Translations under genes and position numbers: made by a program
In this document: piece after piece, positions 8,228 to 17,598 of the stretch
Layout of the letters: each line of letters begins with the position of its first letter
Position numbering within the stretch: the stretch's first letter is position 1
NCBI GenBank assembly: GCA_002690705.1
Contig: NZFO01000005.1
Location: forward strand, 1-32,777
Direction: 5' to 3'
Source: Magnetovibrio sp.
GTDB lineage: Bacteria > Pseudomonadota > Alphaproteobacteria > Rhodospirillales > Casp-alpha2
DNA length: 32,777 nt
Notes under the pieces: model-generated
The model's input: the letters and a program-made list of their open reading frames with translations, nothing else
Told to the model about the DNA's origin: nothing
The model's database searches: none

Positions 8228-10885
8228 ATGCTGGAAAAGACATTTATACCCAGTGACATTGAGGCTAAACACTACAAGAGTTGGGAGGACGAGGGTCACT
8301 TTTCATGCGGAAAGTCGCCTGAGGCTGATCCTTACACGATTGTAATTCCCCCGCCCAATGTTACCGGGAATTTACACATGGGGCATGCACTTAACAATAC
8401 CCTACAGGATACTTTGATCCGTTATAAACGTAAACAAGGTGCAGATACTTTGTGGCAGCCGGGGACTGATCATGCGGGAATCGCCACTCAAATGGTTGTT
8501 GAACGTCAATTAGCTGAAGAAGGAAAGAGTCGGCATGACCTTGGGCGAGAAAAGTTTATCAAGCGGGTCTGGGACTGGAAGGCCGCGTCGGGCGGTGCGA
8601 TTACGGATCAGCTGCGTCGTCTTGGAGCTTCTTGTGATTGGTCGCGTGAGAGATTTACCATGGACGAAGGCCTATCGAGTGCTGTTCGTAGAGTATTTGT
8701 TAAGTTGTATAAACAAGGCTTGATTTATCGTGATAAGCGCTTGGTTAATTGGGATCCGAAGCTGCAGACAGCTATCTCTGACCTTGAGGTTGAGCAACGC
8801 GAGGCGCAGGGTAAAATGTGGTACTTTAAATACCCTGTAGATAATCATGAGGGCACTTTCATCACGGTAGGCACTACGCGGCCTGAGACCATGCTAGGAG
8901 ATACAGGGGTCGCAGTTCATCCAGACGATAATCGATTCAAGGATCTGGTTGGACAACGTTGCATACTTCCAATAATTGGTCGAAAAATACCAATTGTTGC
9001 TGATGAGTATGCTGATCCGGAAAAAGGGTCTGGTGCGGTTAAAATTACCCCAGCGCATGATTTCAACGATTTTGAGGTTGCTCGTCGTAATCAATTAGAG
9101 CTCGTAAATATTTTTGATCAAAATGCTAACCTTAACGAAAATGTCCCAAAAGTTTATCAAGGCCTGGATCGGTTTGATGCTCGAGAGCGAATTATTGCAG
9201 AAATGGAGACTAAAGGTCTCTTGGAGAAGATCGAGGATAATGCCATGACTATTCCTTTTGGTGATAGATCCGGCGTAATTGTAGAGCCATGGCTTATGGA
9301 TCAGTGGTTTGTCGACGCGGCAAACCTCGCTGGCCCGGCGATCGCCGCGGTCGAGCAAGGCAAGACGGTTTTCGTTCCAAAGCAATGGGAAAATACCTAT
9401 TACGAGTGGATGCGCAATATTCAACCGTGGTGCGTCTCTCGGCAGATTTGGTGGGGCCACCAGATTCCAGCATGGTACGGTCCAGACGGTAAAATTTTTG
9501 TTGAGGAGACAGAACAGCAAGCAAAAGCAGCAGGCCGTGAATACTACGGCAAGGATATAGAATTAAAGCGCGATTCTGATGTACTTGACACTTGGTTTTC
9601 AAGTGCGCTTTGGCCATTTTCAACACTAGGTTGGCCTAATCAGACATTAGAGCTAGAGAGATATTACAAGACCGATGTTCTAATCACTGGCTTTGATATA
9701 ATATTTTTCTGGGTTGCCCGTATGATGATGATGGGTATTCACTTTATGGACGGGGAGGTTCCATTTCACACGGTTTACATTCATGCGCTTGTGAGAGATG
9801 AACAAGGGCAAAAAATGTCTAAGTCTAAGGGTAACGTTATTGACCCTATAAATTTGATCGATAAGTTTGGGGCCGATGCGTTGCGCTTTACCCTGACAGC
9901 GTTTGCAGCACAAGGTCGTGATGTTCGTTTGTCTGAGCAGCGGGTTGAGGGGTACCGGAATTTTTGCACAAAGCTCTGGAATGCGGCACGTTTTTGTCAA
10001 ATGAATGAGTGTCGATCGCATAAGAGTTTTGATCCAGAGGCCGTTAGAGGGACTGTTAATAAGTGGATTATAAGCAAGGTGGTAGAGGCTGAGCGGTCTT
10101 ACTCCAAGGCCCTGAAGAAGTTTAAGTTTAATGAGGCCGCGCAAACGATTTACCAGTTTACCAGAGGTACGTTCTGCGACTGGTATTTAGAATTGATCAA
10201 GCCCGAGCTCATTGGACACGAGGCTGAGGCGACGGGTGAGACCCGGGCAGTAGCCGCATGGGTATTGGATCAAATTCTACACATATTACACCCCACAATG
10301 CCATTTATAACTGAGGAACTCTGGTGGCAATTAGGGGATGACCGTGATGGTCCTATTATCACCGCGGAATGGCCAAATTTTACCTCTCGTCTTATCAATA
10401 CTGAAGTAAATGCAGAAATCGATTGGGTGGTAGCCTTAGTAAGTCAGGTTCGTGCGCTAAGAAACGAGATGAATGTAACCGCGAAAGCTGAAATCCCTCT
10501 GATGTTAAAGGGGGCGGGAGGACTTGCTAAATCAAGCGTTGTGGCTCACAAGGATAGAATAACTCGGTTGGCAAAATTGTCAGGAATCGAACTCGTGGAC
10601 GGGAATGTGCCGGATGGCGCGGTTCAGGATGTCCTCAATGAGGCAACCATTATTTTGCCTTTAGCTGGTGTCATAAATGTTATTGAAGAATGTGCTCGTT
10701 TAGATAAGGAAATCACCAAACAAGTCAATGAAATCACTCGTTTTGAGAACAAGTTAGGCAATCAAAAATTTGTGGCCAACGCGCCGCAAAACGTTGTGGA
10801 CCAGGAGCGTAAAAAATTAGCGGACGCCAGACTTATCTATGCACGGCTTGAAGATGCTCGCCTGCGGCTTAAGCAAATTAGTTGA
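8228..10885 (+). CDS. valS: Valyl-tRNA synthetase
   Basis: An 885-residue class I synthetase that charges tRNA-Val in the cytoplasm. The HIGH-type signature is PPNVTGNLHMGH at 42-53 and the KMSKS loop is at 529-533. Between them lies the CP1 editing domain (TTRPETMLGDTGVAVHP, then GSGAVKITPAHDFNDFEVAR), which removes mischarged threonine. The C-terminus has the anticodon-binding helical domain (FITEELWWQLGD) and a terminal coiled-coil arm rich in Lys/Glu (ECARLDKEITKQVNEITRFE), as in bacterial ValRS. Length fits the family. AGAGGGG before the ATG gives a strong ribosome site. No terminator or T-box-like leader is apparent. Confidence 0.97.
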   Translation: MLEKTFIPSDIEAKHYKSWEDEGHFSCGKSPEADPYTIVIPPPNVTGNLHMGHALNNTLQDTLIRYKRKQGADTLWQPGTDHAGIATQMVVERQLAEEGKSRHDLGREKFIKRVWDWKAASGGAITDQLRRLGASCDWSRERFTMDEGLSSAVRRVFVKLYKQGLIYRDKRLVNWDPKLQTAISDLEVEQREAQGKMWYFKYPVDNHEGTFITVGTTRPETMLGDTGVAVHPDDNRFKDLVGQRCILPIIGRKIPIVADEYADPEKGSGAVKITPAHDFNDFEVARRNQLELVNIFDQNANLNENVPKVYQGLDRFDARERIIAEMETKGLLEKIEDNAMTIPFGDRSGVIVEPWLMDQWFVDAANLAGPAIAAVEQGKTVFVPKQWENTYYEWMRNIQPWCVSRQIWWGHQIPAWYGPDGKIFVEETEQQAKAAGREYYGKDIELKRDSDVLDTWFSSALWPFSTLGWPNQTLELERYYKTDVLITGFDIIFFWVARMMMMGIHFMDGEVPFHTVYIHALVRDEQGQKMSKSKGNVIDPINLIDKFGADALRFTLTAFAAQGRDVRLSEQRVEGYRNFCTKLWNAARFCQMNECRSHKSFDPEAVRGTVNKWIISKVVEAERSYSKALKKFKFNEAAQTIYQFTRGTFCDWYLELIKPELIGHEAEATGETRAVAAWVLDQILHILHPTMPFITEELWWQLGDDRDGPIITAEWPNFTSRLINTEVNAEIDWVVALVSQVRALRNEMNVTAKAEIPLMLKGAGGLAKSSVVAHKDRITRLAKLSGIELVDGNVPDGAVQDVLNEATIILPLAGVINVIEECARLDKEITKQVNEITRFENKLGNQKFVANAPQNVVDQERKKLADARLIYARLEDARLRLKQIS

Positions 10886-11204
10886 GCTCCAAGACGCTTG
10901 GGATATATCGACCCCTTTCTTCTAAACTTAATTAATTTCGGATTTATCCCTCGTCAGGCTCTCACTCATAGTTGGCGTTTTCAGATTCCGGTGATAAATT
11001 TGTGTTTTATACACCCTATCTTGGTTAGTTATAAGGGACACTGTGTTTGTTCTAGCTATTAAGGTAAGATTCTCCTCACGACCAGTCTTGAATGGTTATA
11101 TTAGCTGCCCGTTTTGAAAATAATTCATGGGCCGCTAACACTTTGATAACTAGGCTATGATACCCATAAGAATATTAGCTAGGTGATACCGAGCGAGATT
11201 TTCA
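10886..11204 (+). other. Intergenic region, nothing recognised
   Basis: About 320 AT-rich bases separate valS from the next gene. There is a weak CCAAG-ACG-CTTGG hairpin near 10890-10902 without a T-run. I see no open frame with coding character, no RNA gene and no convincing promoter. Confidence 0.5.
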
Positions 11205-11765
11205 ATGAGCCAATTAGATACGCGAGATCGTGTCGTTTGCGAACAGGGTCAACAGCCAACGCCGGAAGAGCATGCAGAATTTGTCATTATGCGATTGGAG
11301 CAGTTCATCCGCAGTGGGCGCACCCCTAATGAGGGAATCTCGTATAAAAAATGGCAAGCGATGGCAAAAACAGAGATTGCCACAGCCATCGCTGACGCCG
11401 AAAATTTTCAAAAACACGACACAACTAAAGCGCGCTGGGTTTTGTTCACTTTTGCAGCGGCAATGGTGACGTTAGGGTTCTGGGGTACTGCAGTTAGCTT
11501 GGGTAATGTTAGCAATATGACGGCTGGATTGATTTGTATAAGCGCGGGAGTGGTTGTGTTTTTATCTGTTTGTGGCTGGCGAGTTCAGAATTGGAATAAT
11601 AATCGAAACAGTATTAAACGCAGTCGTAGATGGTGTAGAGTAGACAACTTGAATAAACGGATAAAGCAACTTGAAGGCTCTTTAAAAAAAGAAGAGGCCG
11701 CACTTCAAAAGCTATTAAAGAAAAAGCAGCGTATGCGCTCCGTTGCTGAACTCTCTTCTCATTAA
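11205..11765 (+). CDS. Hypothetical protein with two membrane segments and a C-terminal coiled coil
   Basis: A 186-residue protein of unrecognised family. Residues 20-70 form a soluble, helical N-domain (EEHAEFVIMRLEQFIRSGRT, then ISYKKWQAMAKTEIATAI). Two hydrophobic helices follow at about 78-100 and 105-125, joined by a very short turn. The tail (147-177) is a Lys/Glu-rich coiled coil (LNKRIKQLEGSLKKEEAALQ). With both ends positively charged near the membrane it would sit as an inner-membrane hairpin with the ends in the cytoplasm; this topology is inferred. The stop overlaps by three bases the stop of the decayed minus-strand gene that follows. No partner gene is evident. Confidence 0.65.
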   Translation: MSQLDTRDRVVCEQGQQPTPEEHAEFVIMRLEQFIRSGRTPNEGISYKKWQAMAKTEIATAIADAENFQKHDTTKARWVLFTFAAAMVTLGFWGTAVSLGNVSNMTAGLICISAGVVVFLSVCGWRVQNWNNNRNSIKRSRRWCRVDNLNKRIKQLEGSLKKEEAALQKLLKKKQRMRSVAELSSH

Positions 11766-12070
11766 ATGATATCATCTAAAAATTTGATGAGGCGGTTTAA
11801 TTCATCCGTTAGATTATAGTGGGCTATAGAAATAAGCACCATGCCGTCGCTTGGGCCTGCGATCCCCATGGCCTTGATAAGACAGTTGGCGTAGAAGTGA
11901 CCGCTGGAGAACCCTGCACCTCCAGTAACGGCTAACAGTCGAATAATCGCCGACGTTTTACCCATCAATAGTGGACGAGAAGGCAGCAACGTGTGCGAGA
12001 CGACGACTTGTTCTAGGGTCGAAATGTCGGATTCTTTGGTTTGAGGAAAGACAGACTTAAAACCGTTTGG
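11762..12070 (-). pseudogene. C-terminal remnant of a class V aminotransferase / cysteine-desulfurase-like gene
   Basis: The minus-strand frame from 12070 down to the TAA at 11762-11764 is open but has no proper beginning; an in-frame TAG lies at 12071-12073. Its last 65 residues closely follow the C-terminal end of the cysteine-desulfurase-like PLP enzymes related to VC1184: GKTSAIIRLL, then FSSGHFYANCLIKAMGI, then DGMVLISIAHYNLTDELNRL. The family protein is about 400 residues, and the N-terminal and PLP-lysine portions are absent. Upstream, to the dehydratase stop at 12362, I see no recognisable coding sequence apart from a frame without family signal. This is most likely the tail of a deleted or frameshifted gene. 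The match is from memory of the family, not a database search. Confidence 0.55.
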
Positions 12071-12361
12071 CTAGAGAATTTTAATATCTCGTGATCATCT
12101 GGAACATTGCGATTTGACGTTTTAAGCGGGCTTTTTGGAGCACATAAAAAGTTATGCTTCGCTATAGTTGCAAAACAGTAATCAATACCCACGAAGCTGG
12201 CGATAATTATGTGCCGTTCGCCCGCTGGATTGAGTTAATGGATGATATCTTCGTTGTTAAAAAACATAATGTCTTTGATTAGCTGCGCGTAGGAGGTGGT
12301 TGTGTAGCGCTCATTATACAATAAAAATCCGAGGGAATTACAAAACCGTTGGAGTTCCAAC

Positions 12362-14212
12362 TCAGGCCTTGAAGCGATTTTTCGGGATAAAATGTGATTT
12401 TACAACTTCGCGGGGAGAACGAACCCATAATTTACGATCTGGGTGCATGCCGCCGCCGTGGATTGCAGGAACAGCAGAATGGCGCGCTCTGTGCAGTAGC
12501 CGCGTATCTGCAACTCCTGCATGTGGATGAACGCCGCCATTATTGGCAACAATTTTTTCCCAGTCTGTTCTCCGTTGGCGTAGAATAGCAGGGTCATAGA
12601 ATGCGAGGCAATTTAATTGGTTGGTGTTCAAATCAGCAACGATTTTATCGTTGTTCTCAATTAAAGCGATTGGTCCTCCAAGTGCAGCCTCCGGTCCAAC
12701 ATGACCAATCACTAGGCCAACTGAGCCCCCTGAGAAGCGTCCATCAGTCATAAGTGCAATAATAATGCCGCGCTCGCGGCATAGAGCAGTTATACGTGAG
12801 GTAGAGTCCAGCATTTCCGGCATCCCAGGAGCTCCGCTAGGTCCCTCATAGCGAACAATAACAATGTCATTATTCTCAAAAGCATCAGGTGTTTTATCTA
12901 ACGCTTCTAAAAGTCTGCTCTCTCTCTCGAAGACACGCGCTCTACCCTCGAAAACGTTATTTTCTAAGCCACCTTCGACACCGGCAAGTTTAAGAACGGC
13001 TGAAAAATCTGGTGAGAGGTTGCCACCAAGAATGCGAAGACCACCTGTTGGTTTAAATGGAGACTCGACAGAATATACAATGTTACCGTCAGCACGAGGA
13101 TTACCCAAACGGTTTACCTGGTCACTCAAACTTTCGCCGGTGCAGGTCATAACGTCTCCATTTAGGAGGCCAGCGTCGAGTAATTCACTTGCTATTACTG
13201 GGATACCGCCGATTCGATCGATATCAACCATCGAGTAGAGCCCATAGGGCCGTGCATTGGTTATCACTGGAATTACATTTTGTGAGAGATGATTAAATTC
13301 CTCGGGAGTTATAATATCCCTCCAGAAATTTTCGTATCCCGCCGCTCGTGCAATTTCTGGCGCATGTAATACCACGTTTGTTGAACCGCCAATTGCCATA
13401 GCGACGATAACGCCGTTTCGAATGGAATCTCGCACCACTATGTCCCTGGGTCTAGTCCGTTTCACCATCATGCTTTCTAAATAAGCTATTAGCTCTCGAG
13501 GAAATGTATCGATTCTTCGTAAATCATCAGAGGATGGCGCTACCATATGCAAAGGCTGCATTCCGACAATACCAATAAACGTCTGCATGGTGTTATAGGT
13601 GAACATACCGCCACAGCTTCCAATCCCGGGGCAAGCATGAACGGCGATAGTAAGTTGGTGCTCTTTATCTGGATGTCCAGCAACTTGATACGCACTGACA
13701 ATATCTAGGGCTTCTCCAGTATCGGGGTGCTTGCCCGGATGGATGGCACCGTCCGACATTATGATTGCCGGTTCGTTATGTTCCAATATAGCGGCTAAGG
13801 CCCCGACAGGGGGCTTATCACAAGCGACAACTGCAATAATTCCCGCTAGGCCGGTTGCCTCGAGATGTTCGCATAAGGCGTCGTTTGTGACTTCACGTCC
13901 AATTAAAGAATATCGCATTTCAGGCGTGCCGTTACGAATGCCATCAGAGGTAGCAATTGTATACTCAGGTTGAATAAGCCGCATTTGGAGTTGGTTAGGC
14001 GCAGAGCCAATCCGGCTCCATAGCTGGGCGTGAATTGCATCAACTTTTTCGGTAACGCCCAGATAGCACTGACTATCTCCTTTTGTTCCGATGACGCCTA
14101 TAGAAGGCTCGTGGACGAGGGACGTGTCTGTGTTGAGCTTGCGGGCAATACCAATTGTTTGGGTCGAACGACCTGGATGACGATCAATTAATACCGCATT
14201 ACTTTTGTTCAT
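12362..14212 (-). CDS. IlvD/Edd-family dehydratase (dihydroxy-acid dehydratase-like paralogue)
   Basis: A 616-residue cytoplasmic enzyme of the Fe-S dehydratase family that removes water from dihydroxy acids or sugar acids. Signatures are SDGIRNGTPEMRYSLIGRE, VACDKPPVGALAA (Cys131), ACPGIGSCGGMFTYNTM (Cys200), AMAIGGSTNVVLH, VRYEGPSGAPGMPEML and TDGRFSGGSVGLVIGHVGPE. With Cys49, the three cysteines have the spacing of the [2Fe-2S] type. The N-terminal block departs from classical IlvD: the usual Pro-Cys-Asn-x-His is QCYLGVTEK here. A tail of about 60 residues, His/Arg-rich (VHPHAGVADTRLLHRARH), extends past the usual end. No branched-chain amino-acid genes are nearby, so a sugar-acid substrate is as likely as the valine/isoleucine pathway. 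Function beyond the family is not certain. Confidence 0.8.
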   Translation of the reverse strand: MNKSNAVLIDRHPGRSTQTIGIARKLNTDTSLVHEPSIGVIGTKGDSQCYLGVTEKVDAIHAQLWSRIGSAPNQLQMRLIQPEYTIATSDGIRNGTPEMRYSLIGREVTNDALCEHLEATGLAGIIAVVACDKPPVGALAAILEHNEPAIIMSDGAIHPGKHPDTGEALDIVSAYQVAGHPDKEHQLTIAVHACPGIGSCGGMFTYNTMQTFIGIVGMQPLHMVAPSSDDLRRIDTFPRELIAYLESMMVKRTRPRDIVVRDSIRNGVIVAMAIGGSTNVVLHAPEIARAAGYENFWRDIITPEEFNHLSQNVIPVITNARPYGLYSMVDIDRIGGIPVIASELLDAGLLNGDVMTCTGESLSDQVNRLGNPRADGNIVYSVESPFKPTGGLRILGGNLSPDFSAVLKLAGVEGGLENNVFEGRARVFERESRLLEALDKTPDAFENNDIVIVRYEGPSGAPGMPEMLDSTSRITALCRERGIIIALMTDGRFSGGSVGLVIGHVGPEAALGGPIALIENNDKIVADLNTNQLNCLAFYDPAILRQRRTDWEKIVANNGGVHPHAGVADTRLLHRARHSAVPAIHGGGMHPDRKLWVRSPREVVKSHFIPKNRFKA

Positions 14213-14360
14213 AAGGATTGTACCTTCATAATATTGAAATAGTCATTTCCCCTCAGGAAACTAGGGAATAATTTAAATTCTCCACATTTTTTGTTTATTA
14301 ATTGGAACGTAACCCAACTAATAGGACGAACTTAGTATCAAGTATATCAACGTTAGTGTA

Positions 14361-15146
14361 CTAAGAAAAACGGCACCAAACAGGAGTATGGTCTGATGCT
14401 TTTTCCCTGCCACGAGGCGTTCTATCTATTCCGGCTTCAACCAGGCAATCGGCCGCTTGGGGCGATAATAAAAGGTGATCGATCAGGAGTCCATTGTCTT
14501 TGGGCCACGCACCGGCCTTGTAATCCCAATAGCTGTAACGGCCGGGCTTGTTATCAAAAACTCGAAAAGCGTTAGTCAAACCTAAATTCATGAGTGCTTG
14601 AAAACGGGAACGACTCTCTGGGCGGCAAAGGGCATCATCATAAAATCCCTCAGGATTATATACGTCGCCGTTTGTTGGGCAAATATTGTAGTCGCCACCC
14701 AGCACAAACGGATCCTCAGTGGCTAGAAGCGTTTTAGTATGTTCCCGCAATCTAGTCATCCAATCTAGTTTATATAGATATTTCTCACTATCACATCCAT
14801 TCTCGTCACGGGTTGGGTTTCCGTTTGGTAGATATATAGAAGCAACCCGCATATCTTGGATAGTTGCCTCAATGTAACGAGCTTGCGTGTCATTTTCATC
14901 CCCGGGAAGTTGAGATCGAGCCAACTCAATTGGATACTTGGATAGGATGGCCACGCCATTATAACTTTTTTGCCCAGAGACAACGAAGTTATAACCTGCA
15001 GATTGGATTTCAAATGCTGGAAAATTTGCGGTTAAACACTTGATTTCTTGCAAAAGAGCAACATCCGGGTTAAATTCAAAAAGCCATTCGAGGAGTCTTG
15101 GTAAACGCGCCTTAGCTGAGTTGACATTCCAAGTTGCAATTTTCAA
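14361..15146 (-). CDS. xthA: Exodeoxyribonuclease III (AP endonuclease, EEP family)
   Basis: A 261-residue DNA-repair enzyme that cuts at abasic sites and trims 3' ends. It begins MKIATWNVNSAKARLPRLLE, with the metal-site Asn, then LLQEIKC (catalytic Glu), SGQKSYNGVAILSKYP, the catalytic FVLGGDYNICPTNGDVYNP, SYWDYKAGAWPKDNGLLIDH, and the terminal ASDHTPVW (catalytic Asp-His pair). All key residues of the endonuclease/exonuclease/phosphatase fold are present and the length is typical. It is transcribed in the same direction as the upstream-lying reading frames of this minus-strand block but is 148 bases from the dehydratase, so they need not share a transcript. Confidence 0.93.
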   Translation of the reverse strand: MKIATWNVNSAKARLPRLLEWLFEFNPDVALLQEIKCLTANFPAFEIQSAGYNFVVSGQKSYNGVAILSKYPIELARSQLPGDENDTQARYIEATIQDMRVASIYLPNGNPTRDENGCDSEKYLYKLDWMTRLREHTKTLLATEDPFVLGGDYNICPTNGDVYNPEGFYDDALCRPESRSRFQALMNLGLTNAFRVFDNKPGRYSYWDYKAGAWPKDNGLLIDHLLLSPQAADCLVEAGIDRTPRGREKASDHTPVWCRFS

Positions 15147-15930
15147 CGGATGCCTCCTTACAGTCCATTTTATCTAAAATTAATATTGTAGTAACATGTA
15201 TAAACGTTCCGGCCTTATTTGAACAAGGAGCGGTTTAATTCAGCGTCACAGAGATACCATTGGTCTTACCATATGTGTGAGCACAGCACGGTCCCTTTGT
15301 TTCCTATGCGAATGATTTAAAGGAGACATCGCATGCGTGGCAGTTCACCTATGAATGAATATGTTAAGACACTGATGAAGACGAAGAATAAAAGCTATTC
15401 TCCCATAACCATGGTATTCTCGATATGATCGAGATGACCAAGGTTGATTTAATTGCAGATAAAAATAACACCAAGGACGCGAAAGTAGGAAATATTACGC
15501 CTAGTTTCAGATAATCTGTCTTTTTTTTGATACTATTCTGGGCAGTCTTATTAAAATTCTATCGGGGAAGTTGTTTTTTCCTGCTGCAATTTCGCTGATA
15601 TCGCCAGAACCGGGAGAGCTCTGTTGCTTTGCGGGGACTCACAAAATAAATCGTCCTGTCTTCAGTGATACTAGCTTAAAAGTCTCTGACGCTTATGGTT
15701 TTTATCTGTATTAGATAAGCGTAGCCTACAAATGCAGGTTGATCGCTTTTGAGAAGATTGGCTGGGACCAAGTGGTGCTAAAACATATAGGTCACCATAA
15801 CCTCTAACATATTTAGTTAGAAGTAATGGCAGTATCCTTTTTACTTTTACAGATGCTGACGATTAGACCTGAGTGAATTCAGAGAGCGGCATTAATGTGC
15901 TGGGCTAATGTAGGGTAGTAAATAGGCGAA
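15147..15930. other. 784-base region without a recognised gene
   Basis: A long gap between xthA and the IscA/ErpA gene, both on the minus strand. On the plus strand, an AAGGAGA ribosome-like site precedes a 31-codon frame at 15333-15428, whose TGA overlaps the ATG of a 29-codon frame ending at 15514. In the frame of the second one, coding-looking pieces also occur upstream (YANDLKETSHAWQFTYE near 15305-15355). This suggests a decayed gene, but I cannot name it. After 15520 there are T-rich tracts and no credible frame. No RNA gene or repeat was found. Confidence 0.4.
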
Positions 15931-16281
15931 TCAGATTGAGAAAGAGGCGCCGCAACCACAATTTGCAGCGGCATTGGGATTCTCAACCGCAAAAAAACTT
16001 CCCCCTAGATCTTCTTTAAAATCGACTACTGCACCTTCCAGTAAATCTAGTGAGACTTCATCGATAACAAGTTTTGTTCCTGAGTTCTCAAAAATCTTAT
16101 CGTCGTCGTTAACCTTATCGTCGAGATCAAACTTGTACTGGAACCCAGAACATCCTCCACCAAGCACTGCTAATCGGAGCATTAATTGCAAGTTGCCTTC
16201 AGATTTGCAGATTTCACCTATTCTCTTGGCTGCGTTGGCGGAGAGTTGGACGTTGTTTGACTGGGAGGCTCCATCGGGCAT
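15931..16281 (-). CDS. erpA: Iron-sulfur cluster insertion protein, IscA/ErpA family (HesB)
   Basis: A 116-residue A-type carrier that receives Fe-S clusters and passes them to target enzymes. The three cluster cysteines are present: Cys44 in GGGCSGFQY and Cys108 and Cys110 in CGCGASFSI. I chose the ATG at 16281 (MPDGASQSNN) because GGAG lies nine bases before it; the longer frame would need a TTG at 16296. The gene diverges from dgt across about 126 bases, so their promoters share that interval. IscA and ErpA are hard to tell apart by motif, and no isc/suf genes are adjacent, so the symbol is a best guess. Confidence 0.85.
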   Translation of the reverse strand: MPDGASQSNNVQLSANAAKRIGEICKSEGNLQLMLRLAVLGGGCSGFQYKFDLDDKVNDDDKIFENSGTKLVIDEVSLDLLEGAVVDFKEDLGGSFFAVENPNAAANCGCGASFSI

Positions 16282-16407
16282 AGTTTCACACTCCAATACT
16301 AATTACCTCTCTTATATGCCGTGTTAATACCCGTAATGTCAATTGTGTAAAGTGTTACTAAAAGGTTGGTTATTGCGGCAATCGTGTCGTCAGTTTAACT
16401 TTGGTTT

Positions 16408-17598
16408 ATGATTAATCGGCAATCTCAATCTGAACTGAAGCCCTATGCAACATGGGAAGAGGACAGCCGTGGTCGTTTAAACCCTGAGCCCGAGAGTGCT
16501 ACTCGCGGATGTTACCAACGTGACCGTGATCGTATTATTCACTCCAAAGCTTTTCGACGTTTGGCGTATAAGACTCAAGTTTTCGTCAATCATGAGGGGG
16601 ATTTTTTTCGGACACGTCTAACCCATAGCCTTGAAGTTTCGCAAATCGCACGTTCTGTATGTCGATTCTTGGGACTGAATGAAGATTTAGGGGAGGCCCT
16701 CGCGCTTGCTCATGACCTAGGGCATCCACCGTTTGGTCATGCGGGTGAGGATGCACTGGGTGAGATGATGGAGCCCTTTGGTGGATTCGACCATAACGCC
16801 CAATCCTTACATGTAGTTACGCGTGAGGAGGAGATGTATGGAAAGTGGGACGGCTTAAATCTCACTTGGGAGACACTGGAAGGATTGGTCAAGCATAACG
16901 GCCCTGTCTTGAATTATCAAATTGGTGAAACACTACCTCACCCGATCGCGGCTTATGCACACTCTCAAGATCTCGAGCTAAATACTCATGCTGGACTGGA
17001 AGCACAGGTTGCAGCTTTAGCGGATGACATAGCTTATAATAACCATGATATTGATGATGGATTACGCGCGGAGTTGTTTACAATCGAAGATTTACGAGAA
17101 ATTCCCCTAGTTGGTCGGATATTCGAGGATGTCTCCCAAGAATTTGCAGGCGTTGATGTGTCGCGTAGGATTAACGAGGCGGTGCGTCGATTAATTGGCG
17201 CTATGGTTGACGATTTAATAGTTGAGACGTCTCGACGAGTTGCTCTGTTAGCGCCGAAAAATGTTACTGATATTCGGCTCCATGACCAACCAGTTGCAGG
17301 GTTTTCGGATGAGATGCGCGAGAATGACGCGGCTATTAAAGGTTTCTTATTTCCTAATATGTACCGACATTATAAGTTGAACCGGATGACGTCTAAGGGA
17401 CGACGGGTGGTAAAAGATTTATTCAAATTGTTGGTCAATGAACCGGAATGCTTGCCCACCAACTGGCGCGATGATGCCCATCATCCCGGAAGCGAAAACA
17501 CCGCTAGGATAGTCGCCGATTACATTGCTGGCATGACGGACAGGTATGCACTCGATGAACATCGAAGATTATTCGATTTACAAGCACGGATTTCATAG
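16408..17598 (+). CDS. dgt: Deoxyguanosinetriphosphate triphosphohydrolase-like protein (HD domain dNTPase)
   Basis: A 396-residue HD-superfamily hydrolase that splits dNTPs into nucleoside and triphosphate. The N-terminus has the family block GCYQRDRDRIIHSKAFRRLA, then HEGDFFRTRLTHSLEVSQIA (His73), the HD pair HDLGHPPFGH (His102-Asp103), GFDHNAQSLHVVTR, and the distal metal aspartate in ADDIAYNNHDIDDGL. Length matches the class common in Alphaproteobacteria. The start ATG is at 16408; no strong ribosome site is seen. Downstream is the SPOR gene. I recall argS usually between dgt and the SPOR gene in this order; it is absent here. Confidence 0.92.
   Translation: MINRQSQSELKPYATWEEDSRGRLNPEPESATRGCYQRDRDRIIHSKAFRRLAYKTQVFVNHEGDFFRTRLTHSLEVSQIARSVCRFLGLNEDLGEALALAHDLGHPPFGHAGEDALGEMMEPFGGFDHNAQSLHVVTREEEMYGKWDGLNLTWETLEGLVKHNGPVLNYQIGETLPHPIAAYAHSQDLELNTHAGLEAQVAALADDIAYNNHDIDDGLRAELFTIEDLREIPLVGRIFEDVSQEFAGVDVSRRINEAVRRLIGAMVDDLIVETSRRVALLAPKNVTDIRLHDQPVAGFSDEMRENDAAIKGFLFPNMYRHYKLNRMTSKGRRVVKDLFKLLVNEPECLPTNWRDDAHHPGSENTARIVADYIAGMTDRYALDEHRRLFDLQARIS

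Noticed and set aside
9289-9626. Open frames opposite or out of frame within valS
   Set aside because: Shadows of the valS coding sequence, whose signatures are continuous through this region.
12400-12597. Short open frames on both strands at the 3' end of the dehydratase
   Set aside because: They overlap the dehydratase reading frame, which has strong family motifs, and have none themselves.
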